From Cladopsammia gracilis (taxonomy: Eukaryota > Cnidaria > Anthozoa > Scleractinia > Dendrophylliidae): a DNA stretch of 64,000 nucleotides. Positions 29,901 through 39,158 of this stretch are shown here, in pieces. Made by a program: the position numbers and the translations under genes. The notes beneath the pieces were generated by a model, which did no database searches, was not told the DNA's origin, and saw only the letters and a program-made list of their open reading frames with translations. The stretch spans positions 1-64,000 of the forward strand of contig JAJGOT010000037.1 of assembly GCA_022457155.1 (NCBI GenBank), in the 5' to 3' direction. Positions within the stretch are counted from its first letter, which is position 1. Each line of letters opens with the position of its first letter.

Positions 29901-31616
29901 TAAGACCCTCCAAGCAGTTCTCCATAAACCTCTGGAATTCCCCCGGTGCATTCCTGAGGCCAAACGAGATCCGAACCCACTCGTACAGACCCCATGGAGT
30001 CACAAATGCATTCATGTGTTGGCATTGAGGGCTGACAAATCCTTGGTGGTAAGCCTTCCCTTGGTCTAGAAGTGAGAACCACTTGTTCCCCCCCCCAGAT
30101 TCTCAATTGTTGTTTGCACATGAGGGAGTGGGTGTCGATCAGCTACCGTTCTTTTATTCGGCTCGCGGAAGTCAACACATAGTCTCAGGGAACCATCTTT
30201 CTTTCGAGCGCAAACTACTGGCGATGAGTAGGCTGAACGTGACTTTCGCACCCATCCACGATTGAGTAAATCTTCAACATATTGTTTAACTTCTGGATAC
30301 AAGGGCTTTGGAACTGCTGTGTAGTTCTTCTGGAATGGACGACTGTCTGACAAGTTAATATTGAGCTGTAGACCTTCTACGCACCCTACATCCTCATCAT
30401 TTTTCGAAAAGGATTCTGCTTCCTCTCTTAACATGTTCATTACTACAGTTTTCTGATCTCTTGACAGGTCTCCTAAATCAACATCTGGGGGTGAATTACT
30501 AGTCTCACTTTGACATCCCTGCATAACAGGTGCTTTATGTTTCTTTCTCTGCTGTTCATCCTCTGCCAATAACTTTTCTGCATGAAGAACATGGTCTGCT
30601 GAACTTTCTTCCTCCTCGCTCTTTCGTACTTCAAGTGATGTTACAGATTTAACTAGTTCAAGTTTGCCCAATACTGTCCTGATTTTTAAGATGATCTCAT
30701 GGTCTGTGGTATTTCTCACTTGGATGCCAACTCGTGATGAAGCACCACCTCTGAGCGTTACTAATGTTTCTGGGACTTCAAGCCCTGATGGCCAAGGTGA
30801 TTCAACATCTGGTTCGAACAATACTGGAAGTCTTGATTCAATTGAGCCAGTATTTGCGGAGCAAGTGACTACCACTGTCTCATTCTTCGGAACTACCACA
30901 TCCCTTTTCGTTACTTTCACGCTACACAGTTCACTTGGAGTGGTTGTCCTTATGAGATCAATCAAAGCTTCAACATTCTCTTGCTCTGCATTCGGAAGGC
31001 TAGAGTTAAGGGCGATGACTAGTGTCTCTTCATGGCTGTTAAGAGAGTGACTATCAGGGTTTTTAACAATTTCTTCAATGACATTGTATCCGACAATAGC
31101 GTGGTCCAAAGAATCCGTGGAAATCAGGAAGGGTACTGACATACCATGTTTGTCGTCCGAGGTCACAAGTTTGAATGAAACTTCAATCCAGCCTTCATAT
31201 GGGATTTCACTACCATTGGCAGCTTTCAAGTCAAGTCCTTTATCATTTAACAGTTCATCGATTTGACGTCTCTCAGCTGTGGGCAGGTTCTGAGCAACCC
31301 AATCCTTAGAAACCATAGAAACTTGGGCACCAGTGTCCCACAGAGCTTCAGTCTGAACATTGTTCATAACACACTGAATCATACATCTCTTTCCCACCAT
31401 TTTAGCTACTCTGGCGTGTTGGTTCGGTGTTAGGTGACTAACATACATGCCATCGTCAGTAACATCCTTTCTCTCCTGGTTTGATAGATACTTGATGGCG
31501 CTACACAGTTGCTTATGCCTCATCCAGTGGGCTCTTTGGCATTTCTGAGAACAGTAGTGCACCGAATGACAACAAGAACATTGCTTTAGAGATAACCCTT
31601 TCCTGCCACAGTTCAC
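26912..31616 (-). pseudogene. Gypsy-1 pol: MYND finger, protease, RT, RNase H, integrase
   Basis: From 31616: a MYND-type zinc finger (CSCCHSVHYCSQKCQRAHW, then HKQLC), aspartic protease ALWDTGAQVSMV, RT blocks ([29 protein letters not shown]), RNase H ([31 protein letters not shown]), HHCC integrase with ISIDYLHLE and [12 protein letters not shown], and an acidic C-terminus ending 26912. Frame breaks lie near 30090 (poly-C run), 29200, 28800 and 27870. Standard Gypsy (Ty3) domain order; the MYND finger is the unusual addition. Confidence 0.85.
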
Positions 31617-31644
31617 ACAAACATGGGACTGTTTTATGTGGTCA

Positions 31645-33272
31645 TCAGCTACTCCCTGTCCCGCGGTTGCAGCCTCCTTCGGTTTCCATGGTTTGTAGTT
31701 CCAGCCACACCCCTACGACATCCTCGTGCAAAATGGTCACTTGAACCACAGCGGAAACAGTGGTCACAGAAATCTTGGTTGGCCCTTTGGTACACTTCGC
31801 AGAGCCGTCTCCTCTGGTTGTCATATGGACACCTGTACCGCGCCCGTTCTCTTTCGGGTGCATTGGGAACCTAGAGCTTCTTTCAGGACAGGAATATCCG
31901 ATTGGACAGCCTCCAAGGTGACCATGAGCCTGTCAGGCCTGTCAGGTTTCGGTTCCTTTTTCGTGCCAGACTTCTTTGACTGTGTCTGATCTCCCGGTTC
32001 GACCTTTTCACCGTCTGCTTCCAAGGCATTCACCCTTACATTCTTGTAATTGGAAGCGCTGAGCTTTCCCCTCCGCTCAGACTCTTCCGAAACAACCACA
32101 TTGATTTGTTCCATCAATTCTTCGTCGGTGATCTCTGCTTTCTGAAGGAAAGGCCGCAGTTTGTTTCGGACAGCTTCATCCTGCAGGCCGGTCTCTACAG
32201 CATGTAGGAACAGGGGGTGCACTAGGGAAGGCTCATATTTCACAGTGCCACTCCCAGCTTGGGATGCAAAGAGAACCTGCTGCCTTACATCAAGGGCCCG
32301 GATTAAAAAGTCTTGGGGAGTTTCCTTTGGTGACTGACACATGGTTGTTAGTTCTTGGTATAGTTCCGTACCCGACTTCTGTTTGTAATGGGCTCGTAGC
32401 ATTTGTCTTAATTTCGGCAGGGTAAGTTCCTTCATAGTTTCTAAATATGACCTTAACTTTAAGCTGGGGCTGATAACACGAATAACACGGTCAATAATCT
32501 CCCGTTCTTTGTATGCTTTCTCTAGCCCTGTACAGGGACCGCGGAGAAAGGTGAAAAGTGGGAGGGCTGACAATTGAAAATAATTTTTTTCATATTGAAA
32601 ATCGAAAAAAGGAATAAAATCATAGTATTTGATTCGCAAAAAAGTGGTGGGGCCGCGGCCCTACCAGCCCCTCCCCCTCCGCGGTCCCTGCTGTATCAAT
32701 CTGGCGAATTAAACTGACGAAGGACAACCGGTCCTTTTGTTCCTCCCCTCCAATGACACCCACAATCTTAAAATCTCTCCGAAGAGCAGTCAGCAGTTAA
32801 ATCTCTCAGAAGAGCTACAAGTGACACTATGTTACCTTTCTTTTGGCTTTGAAGTTGTAGCAGCCGGCGTAGTCGATTTTTCGTCCTCGAATTTTACCGA
32901 CGCCTCCTCCATTTTCTTTTTGCAAGATTCCATCATTGCCTCGAATTGTTCACGTAGAGCTTCGCATTCCACCATTGTTGCTTTCACAGATTCTTTATTT
33001 TGATACTCGCTGTTCGATGATTCTTCGAGTGGTGGTGGTGTCCCAGAGATAAAATTCTGGAGTGCTGTAAGATACTCAGTCTTGTCTTCGGCTTTTCCAA
33101 GCTCACTCTCGACTTTAAGACGAACGATCCGTGACACGGCAAGCTTACTTTTCCCTTTGTATACCTTTGATTCCAGACCCACATGTTCCGCTAATTGCTC
33201 TATTTCCGATATCGGGAGCTTACAAATTCTTCCCTCAACTTGAAGTTGCAGTTCTTCGAGCTCTGAATCCAT
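31645..33272 (-). pseudogene. Gypsy-1 gag
   Basis: ATG at 33272 starts a SAP-like/coiled helical N-terminus (146 codons). After a gap comes a capsid-type domain (LRQMLRAHYKQKSGTELYQ; TPQDFLIRALDVRQQVLF; VETGLQDEAVRNKLRPFL), then a zinc knuckle with CFRCGSSDHFARGC near 31720. Frameshifts occur near 32830 and 31850, and a 158-bp MITE interrupts the coding sequence at 32533. Confidence 0.75.
32533..32690. mobile_element. MITE inside Gypsy-1 gag with 5-bp target duplication
   Basis: Ends CAGGGACCGCGGAG ... CTCCGCGGTCCCTG form 14-bp inverted repeats. CTGTA occurs immediately before (32528-32532) and after (32691-32695). Taking out the element and one CTGTA would reconnect the gag frame. Confidence 0.8.
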
Positions 33273-33442
33273 CTTAGTTGTTTCGGCTACCGTAAAACCT
33301 TCCTTGTCACAGAATCAACAACATATGTTCCACCGCAGAGGACGATACGCAAGTCACACGGTCGATCGGTATTTCCTTCGATCACATCTGTTTGCGAGTA
33401 CGAGTTTCCACACGAACCGTTCGTCCTGGCAGGCTCGCCAAA

Positions 33443-33631
33443 ATGTTGCCAGGCACAAACAACTGATTTTCAAACAACGCTTTAATGTGCTGGAAATAAT
33501 GGACCCGAAGTCCAAACAGTTAACAGTTTCTCTACTTGAAAAACCTTTTCATCTCTCACGCGGTCAAAGATCTTACAAGTCACGTGACACTGGTCACGAG
33601 TTCTCTATATTGCAATTACGTCATCTCACAA
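33443..33631 (-). mobile_element. Truncated 5' LTR of Gypsy-1 and primer-binding site
   Basis: Close match to 26341-26528, then similarity stops abruptly at about 33631, so the outer part of the LTR was lost. Just inside the element (33424-33442, minus strand) is TTTGGCGAGCCTGCCAGGA, a plausible tRNA primer-binding site. Confidence 0.65.
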
Positions 33632-34107
33632 AAACTATGGTGTTATCTTTACTCAAGAAATACCCGTCTGGACTGCAAGTGACCTTTTGGTAAAGCGGAT
33701 GGCCGCTTGCGAGATTAAGAGATATGCTGACACCAAAAACAGAAACAGAATGTTTCTGTTCAAAGTACTTGCGTACAATCGGCTCAAACAGATTGCCCCA
33801 GGTACAAGCTGTAATGTTGCTTGGTGTGAGACCTTACGAGAGCTGCTACATGACCCAGTTTTTGTCAATACAACGCGCGCGTTGATTGGTTGATTCATTG
33901 TCACATGACATCTAACAAACAGTTTCCCGCCAATTGTGCCAAGCAAGCAACATTTGCGAAAGCGTCAGAGGGTAACATTGCACTGTTGCCCGCTAGCGCA
34001 CGTGATCAGACCGTGACAAAAGGTGGCATGATTATGATGGATCGAGTGCTCGGCGCGTTTTTCAAACTGTCTTGTGTTGTGTTTTTTTGTGTTGCTATAT
34101 AACAAAT
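33632..34107. other. Unassigned segment between Gypsy-1 and a hairpin element
   Basis: It contains a 68-codon plus-strand frame (33687-33893, MVKRMAACEIKRYADTKNRN...) with no recognisable domain. The segment probably arrived with, or was left by, the event that removed the LTR end and the middle of the YqaJ gene. Confidence 0.3.
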
Positions 34108-34246
34108 CACTTAATGACTGATCCCTCGGGAAACAGTGAATTTTGTTTCCCTCGAATCTCGATGTTTCCCTCGACTTCGTCTCGGGAAACATCAAGATTC
34201 TCGGGAAACAAAATTGACTGTTTCCCTCGGAACCAGTCATTAAGTG
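34108..34246. mobile_element. Hairpin MITE within YqaJ remnant
   Basis: The outer arms CACTTAATGACTG and CAGTCATTAAGTG are perfect inverted repeats, with internal paired TCGGGAAACA/TGTTTCCC blocks. It is directly attached to the last codons of the YqaJ N-terminal fragment. Confidence 0.75.
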
Positions 34247-34432
34247 TTTATTGTTGAGCATATCCGTTGGTTGTATTTTCTTGGTTTCAAACAGCGAAGA
34301 TCCTGTCAAAACAGAGATCTCTGATGCATCGATGGTATTTTGTCTAGCTCTCACCCAGTCGGCGCTCTTTTGTTTCAAGCCCGTGTTCCTCAATTTAAGA
34401 AAGTTCAAAAACTCTTAAACAGTCGCCATCAT
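34247..34432 (-). pseudogene. Element B: YqaJ-type exonuclease, N-terminal fragment
   Basis: ATGATG at 34432; a stop after five codons, then FLNFLKLRNTGLKQKSADWV and a DASEISVLTGSSLFETKK segment, the conserved 'A-S-E-x-x-x-x-x-G-x-S' N-terminal motif of YqaJ-like nucleases. It matches the copy at 63130 nearly residue for residue in the first 40 positions. It ends at the hairpin MITE. Confidence 0.7.
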
Positions 34433-34466
34433 TGATGTATACAAAGGGAATATATTTTTCAATTGG
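34433..34466 (-). promoter_or_regulatory. CCAATTG-type promoter of the broken YqaJ gene
   Basis: On the minus strand: CCAATTGAAAAATATATT, then CTTTGTATACATCA, then ATG at 34432 (28 bases after the box). Confidence 0.55.
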
Positions 34467-34553
34467 TAAACAACAACTCTATTAAACTGATGAACAGTTC
34501 GGCCCATCTCTCCCAGGAAGACCCAGAGTGGGTGAGATTAACATAAACACTTA

Positions 34554-35013
34554 TTATGGATGTCTATAGAAGGAAAGATAAACATTCTTGATTCTGAGTA
34601 ATAGCGAGCCAGGTGGTTTATCTAAACTTTCAGCTAATTCTTCAGCAAACATATTAAAGACTACATCAGTTTTACTAGTTATCTCAGCCGCATGAGGACT
34701 GGTTACAATAAACTGATTTGGGTTTCCAAGTCCACAAGAAATAATTAAAACATTCCCATCATACACTTTTTTTAATCTTTACAATTAGGCTTAAAGACAC
34801 TTTGAAAGGAACACTGTAAGATGCGTGTTTTTTTATCATCCTCACGATTTCAGACCTGTTCTCTTAGTAGAACAACATAAGATCGCTTCTTGTTGGGTGG
34901 TATATGGGAACATACATTCTATACCCTTTAATCAAACCATTGTACGAAGGCTCATGAAAGCAACGAACAGGTACTTTTCTCGGACGAAACTGCAATACAG
35001 CAGGTGCATCCAT
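34554..35013 (-). pseudogene. Element B: second copy of the polymerase N-terminal region
   Basis: ATG at 35013, 33 bases after a CCAATTG box inside the right inverted repeat. The frame resembles the start of the polymerase at 10273 (MDA opening, LQF, a Y-x-G ... G-Y/S-Y-x-M-x-V-P segment, LFY followed by stop then ENRSEIV). A later frame (34554-34766) has PPGSLLLRIKNVYLSFYRHP, comparable with the GSGW-x-x-x-x-V-E-N-V-F-L-D-F block. It then stops, about 150 residues in. Either a truncated paralogue or a product of terminal duplication. Confidence 0.5.
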
Positions 35014-35052
35014 TATGAGATATATACAAAGGATTTTAAATTTTTCAATTGG
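35014..35052 (-). promoter_or_regulatory. CCAATTG-type promoter at right end of element B
   Basis: Minus strand: CCAATTGAAAAATTT, then CCTTTGTATATATCTC, then ATG at 35013. Nearly the same layout as at 10234-10272. Confidence 0.55.
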
Positions 35053-35304
35053 TAATCTCCGACCCCACTTCTATACAGGAGACTTTTATTCATATCCTCC
35101 AACCCTTATTTGAGGTGGAGTCGTATAAAATGAGTAGATGAGGAAACACCATTGAGGTGAGGGCGAATAAATGGGTAAGTGTGTAGTAGAGGGAGTGGGT
35201 GCATCCTGCCCTACCTCAAATAGGGGGTAGATGATATGAATAAATGCCTCCTACCATGAGACACTACGAGCCCACAGACCGACTGAAAGGAGGTCTGTGG
35301 TCTC
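35042..35304. repeat. Right inverted repeat / terminal region of element B
   Basis: Reverse complement of 9988-10244 at about 94% identity by eye, including the CCCACAGAC hairpin and CCACCTCAAATA boxes. The plus strand here again encodes the start HYEPTDRLKGGLW (ATG about 35257), which soon loses similarity to the left gene and ends at about 35410. Confidence 0.65.
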
Positions 35305-35456
35305 CACTAGACCATCAGGGCACTCGTTGTCGAATGGGTATGTTTTTTTCTATTAAAAAAATGCACCGGAAACACGTCGTTTTTTCAACCACTTTTTTTA
35401 TTTTTTAACAACAACAATAACTGTTTCTTTTTTTACACGTTGAAATGACCCTTGTT

Positions 35457-36014
35457 CTAGTGAAAGCTCACGTTACATTGACGATTGGTTACAGCATTGT
35501 CCACTTCACTCAGTTCTTCCCGGATCAAGGATTTGATCCGTTGCGCCACTTTCATGTCGTTGGACACCAGGTCGTGAGGTGAAAAGTCGGCCAAGAAGTC
35601 TTCAAACGATACACCTCCTACTCTAGCTTTGAGAAACAAGGCGTAATGTCCACACGTTTGACTCTGTAGGGCTTAAAGGGTGATGCCGCTTAGAAACACC
35701 GTGAGCCATTGCACAAAGGCTGGGTAAGTGAGCAAGGGTAGCCCGTAACTGTCAAAGACTTCGCATCCTCGTTCCGGTTCGGTCCACACGGCCAACCAAT
35801 GTTTGCCCGGTTCCCCCGTCGGCCCCGTATTCACAATGTACACTGCCCTGGTCGTCATGGTGGGAGGTTTCGGCAAACCGTCCGAAGGGACCACCTCCCA
35901 AAACACACGTTTCAATTCACCATCGTCCCTGGACAGGTAGCGTAACACGGTATCGCTCAGGGCTACAAATTCCATGCCTCTTTTTTTTTCTTCTTCTCCT
36001 TCTTCTTCTGCCAT
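35457..36014 (-). pseudogene. Element A: adenain-like cysteine protease
   Basis: ATG at 36014 (WMAEEE context) after a Glu-rich start. Catalytic landmarks: His in GKHWLAVW, Asp in CEVFDSYG and Cys in QSQTCGHYALFL, the His-Asp/Glu-Cys triad and Q-x-x-C-G motif of adenovirus maturation protease (peptidase family C5). An in-frame stop (35673-35675) separates the Cys-containing C-terminal third from the rest. The enzyme matures virion proteins. It overlaps the end of the upstream capsid gene, as in compact viral late operons. Confidence 0.8.
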
Positions 36015-37350
36015 CCACTTCAAATAGATTTTCAAACTCGCCCCAGACCAACACGGTGATATTGGTATTCAAGGCAGCTTGGAAATCAATTTCCATGCGC
36101 ACATTTCCAGCTTGTTTCGGGTTTCGGTAGTAGGGGTGGTCCGCCACGCCCGAGGGCGTATTGTTGAACATGAACAACGTGCATTGTCCACCTTGCCCCC
36201 AATCTTCCGGTCTCACCATGGAGGGACCGTGATGCTGATACCGTCCACACGCCTCCAGGAACCGACGGTACCCCTTTAAATCTTTCCTATTGTCATCTCC
36301 ATTCAATTCCAGCGTGGGGTACGAGTATTATTCCCCATTCACCACTTGTTTAATACGGGTCGCCCCAAATTTTTGAAAAGCAAAGGGATACCATTCCACA
36401 TCTCCATTGAACGCCCGACTGTCCACCAATGCCACGATCATCCTATCGGGCACTTTTCCCACAAACACATTATCTTCTGTGAATTTGGTGGTCCGTCCAT
36501 CTAACGAGAAGGACCGGATCTCGCTTCTTACCACCGGGTACTTGGCTGTTTGTCGCTTGCTTATTCGATCGGTTTGCAGCGTGCTGTACATTGGGGATTC
36601 AAACTCACTCGGCACAAATGCAGGGTGACTTTCAGATCCTCGTGGTTCAACGTCACCATCTGTTTCACCTCCGTGCCACTCGTCTTGGTGCCAAAGGTGA
36701 AAAATTCGAGGGAATTGCAAAACAATTCCAAGACCATTTCTACACCCGGTGTGAGAAGGCGTCCCGTGTGAAAGGCTTCCAGGTGCTGTTTGATCAGGAA
36801 GGTCACGGTTTGGTTGCCGCGAAATCGCACGGAGGCTGTTTTCAGGGGTTGCTCCGAATTATGGAAGTCGTCATTGGCTCCGGCGGCAACCATCCGAGGG
36901 ACGACATCCAATTGATTCACCCACCCTTAAGCGGCCAGCAAGGTTTCTCCTTCATCTCGGTTGAAATTAAAGATGGTTTCCAGGGAAGCTTTGTAAGCGT
37001 ACGTGTCCGTTTGTTCGCTCATGAGGGCTCCATTGAATCGCAGATTCATTTGTTTGAAGAGCGAATGCGCAATATTGTTGACCGCGTACAGGAATCGGGT
37101 GTCGTTGGCGTCCGAGGCGGCATTCACATCAGCCACCAGACCATTGGTGGAGGCCGAATTCAAACGCAGTTCCAGTTCCAAATAACTTCGATCCAAATCG
37201 CAAAAATCATCCAACGCTTGCACGGTGAAGGTAATGGGTCGGATCCCCATGGTGGAAGGGCTCTACTTGACCATCCGATACCCCTGCCGAGCAATGTCGG
37301 CCGTGGGAATCGTAAACAATTCCAAGGAAATCTTGCTCTCAGGTTCGTTG
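35990..37350 (-). pseudogene. Element A: adintovirus/Polinton-type major capsid protein
   Basis: The N-terminal part (to 36927) contains ISLELFTIPTADIARQGY, GIRPITFTVQALDDF, SYLELELRLN and ALMSEQTDTYAYKASLETI. The middle (36561-36920) has TPGVEMVLELFCNSLEFF. The next frame (36328-36720) has FVPSEFESPMYSTLQTDR and RMIVALVDSRAFNGD. The end (35917-36306) has GGQCTLFMFNNTP and ITVLVWGEFENLFEVD. The order and the QTDTYAYKASLET signature fit double-jelly-roll capsids of adintoviruses. Lesions: stop near 37257, stop near 36925, frameshift near 36600, stop at 36328. No clear ATG at the 5' end. Confidence 0.8.
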
Positions 37351-37599
37351 GCGTTTGCGTTGACGTCGACGCGTGTTGGTCCTTTTTATGTATCTGGTGA
37401 GCCGATACCCTGGTGGAGGCGTGACGTTCGAGGCGTTGAAGTCGTCTGGTCAACCAACACCCGGGTGGTGGAGCGACGTGTGAGGCGATCCAACCCGCTG
37501 CGTTGGACTGGACTTTTATACCCTCCCCTCCCCATCAGATGCCGGGGTCGCGATTGAACGACCAGGGGGTGTACCATGGTGCTGCAGCTGCTGTTTCTT

Positions 37600-37785
37600 T
37601 CACTCACCGAAAATATCTTGGGCTCGGTTCGCCGCTTTTTTATATACCCCTTGCTTGCTCGTCTGGGCGTTCCGTTTCACACCTCGTCCTAATTCGTCGA
37701 GCGCCGCTTTCCCCGCCTCTCGCCGTGATTGACCTCTGTCCAGCGACGCTTTCCCCTCGCCCAACGAGGACGTAAGCAGCGGGCT
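37600..37785 (-). pseudogene. Element A: small basic protein between penton and capsid genes
   Basis: A frame without ATG reads GKASLDRGQSRREAGKAALD then KRNAQTSKQGVYKKAANRAQ and DIFGE before a TGA at 37600. The Ala/Lys/Arg-rich helical composition and the position between penton-like and capsid genes fit a minor capsid or core protein. The start is missing or lies in another frame. Confidence 0.4.
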
Positions 37786-37795
37786 GGCTTTTTAT

Positions 37796-38827
37796 ACCGT
37801 CGCCTTTCGGAACGGGAAGGTGACGACCGTTTGTCCTTTTTTCCATTTTCGCCAAGGTCCCGGTAGGATCGGCCAGTTGCACTTCGACGATTTCGATCCA
37901 GGGCCGTCGTAAGGGGACTCACTGGACGTGCAACGGTTGAAAATACTGCACCCACTCTCCGCTTTTCGGAAAATGCGCTTCTCGAATCAAGGGGTGGAGA
38001 TGACCGTTAATTCGATTGCTTTCCACCAGATCCGTATACACGAAGAAGCGTCTTCCCGTACTCCCCACATACTCGGCAAAGGCGTCGTTGAGATTCACAA
38101 AGTGACAATTCACGGTCAGAGAGAGATACAGATAACCCTCGTCCGTCTTCCAGAGCTTTTTCTTATCCAGTTCCGTTTCCTTAACAAAATATTTTGCACC
38201 CAGTTCCGTTTCCTTGACGGAATAGAAGGTCTGTTTGGCCTCTTCGAACAGGGGGGGGGGGGTATAGTGGAGATTTTCCCCCAGCGCGTCCCATCGGAGT
38301 TCAACCATCCCATGCCCACTGCCAACTTTTTATTCACCATCAACCGAACGGCAGGGTCGGTCATGGAGGGTTGGGGTCGAATGTTCGCCAACGGTTTATG
38401 TTCCACGACCAAGGACGGTCCTTCCCAACGAAAGGTTGGTCTACGGGCCTTCTCCAAACGAAGTCCCAGCGCTTGCGTTTGTGAAAAGGCTTCCCTCTCG
38501 AAGATTCGAATCATGGAGGTTATCAGATCCACCCAATCCTTGATGAATTGTTCGTCTTGCAAATGAGTGCTGCTGATCATGTAGTGGCGAATGGTCTGTT
38601 CATTAAGGGAATCCAACAGAGTGTAAGACAACACAAACATGATAGCCCTCTCGAGCCACGCGACGTGCGTCAACGTACGTCCGCTATCGGGGATGGATAG
38701 GGAAAGCAACCTCACTTGCCAATCCCCTTCCAACGCGAGCGGTTCCGCCAATAGTATACCTTGAACGCGTCCGGGTGTTGTTGGGAAATTCCGGGGAGAC
38801 ATCACTCAGGAACACCACGCAATTCAT
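37796..38827 (-). pseudogene. Element A: penton-like (single-jelly-roll) minor capsid protein
   Basis: ATG at 38827 opens a FLSDVSPEFPNNT start; the frame shifts near 38760. The main frame (38116-38805) has AEPLALEGDWQVRLLSLSIP. After a shift at a G run (38251-38262) it reads RFFVYTDLVESNRINGHLHP. A stop at 37919 and a shift at an A run near 37845 lead to TVVTFPFRKATV at the end. 'P-N-N-T ... L-x-G-x-W-x-V-x-L' start, 'Y-x-D-L-V' middle and '-V-T-F-x-F-R' end are the pattern of Polinton/adintovirus penton-like proteins, which cap the capsid vertices. Confidence 0.7.
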
Positions 38828-38952
38828 GACGTTGACGAAAGAGCAATCGCCAATGACTCGTGGATCGTTTGGGTTCGGACCCGCTTTATAGCGAGGTCAA
38901 ATTGCGTTTGGAGATCCAACTATCGTATTTGCTGGGCCAGCCCTTCCAACGT
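38828..38952 (-). other. Element A upstream remnant
   Basis: The minus strand carries a short open stretch (LEGLAQQIR, stop, LDLQTQFDLAIKRV) that may be the C-terminus of the preceding gene. Gypsy-2 begins at about 38955 and ends recognisable element-A sequence. Confidence 0.35.
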
Positions 38953-38954
38953 AC

Positions 38955-39158
38955 TGTAGTGAAATGTGTAAAGGTGGTTGTTATGCGCGAGCTACAAGAA
39001 GACGGTTATTGTTGTCGTAGTAGATGTCGCGAGTAGCATGCGTAAGGGTAGGATGAAGTGTAAAAGGGAACTACGCGTTGTAACGTGCAGAACACGGAGC
39101 TAGCTTTAAATAGACTGTCGGTTGTGGTTTTACATTTGCGTTCTTCACATCCGTTACA
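38955..39158 (+). mobile_element. Gypsy-2 5' LTR
   Basis: The start TG at 38955 is uncertain; the end ACA is at 39156-39158, followed by TT and the primer-binding site TGGTGTCAGAAGTGGGAT (39161-39178). No second LTR is in the window. Confidence 0.45.

Noticed and set aside
9985..35304. Reading the inverted repeats as termini of element A in two tandem copies
   Set aside because: Possible but less simple: it needs two A copies in tandem with B placed exactly between their ends. One insertion of B into A explains gene order with one event. Kept as the refuting alternative.
36591..37400. 269-codon plus-strand frame
   Set aside because: It lies antisense to the element-A capsid gene, which has clear capsid motifs; no domain in the plus frame.
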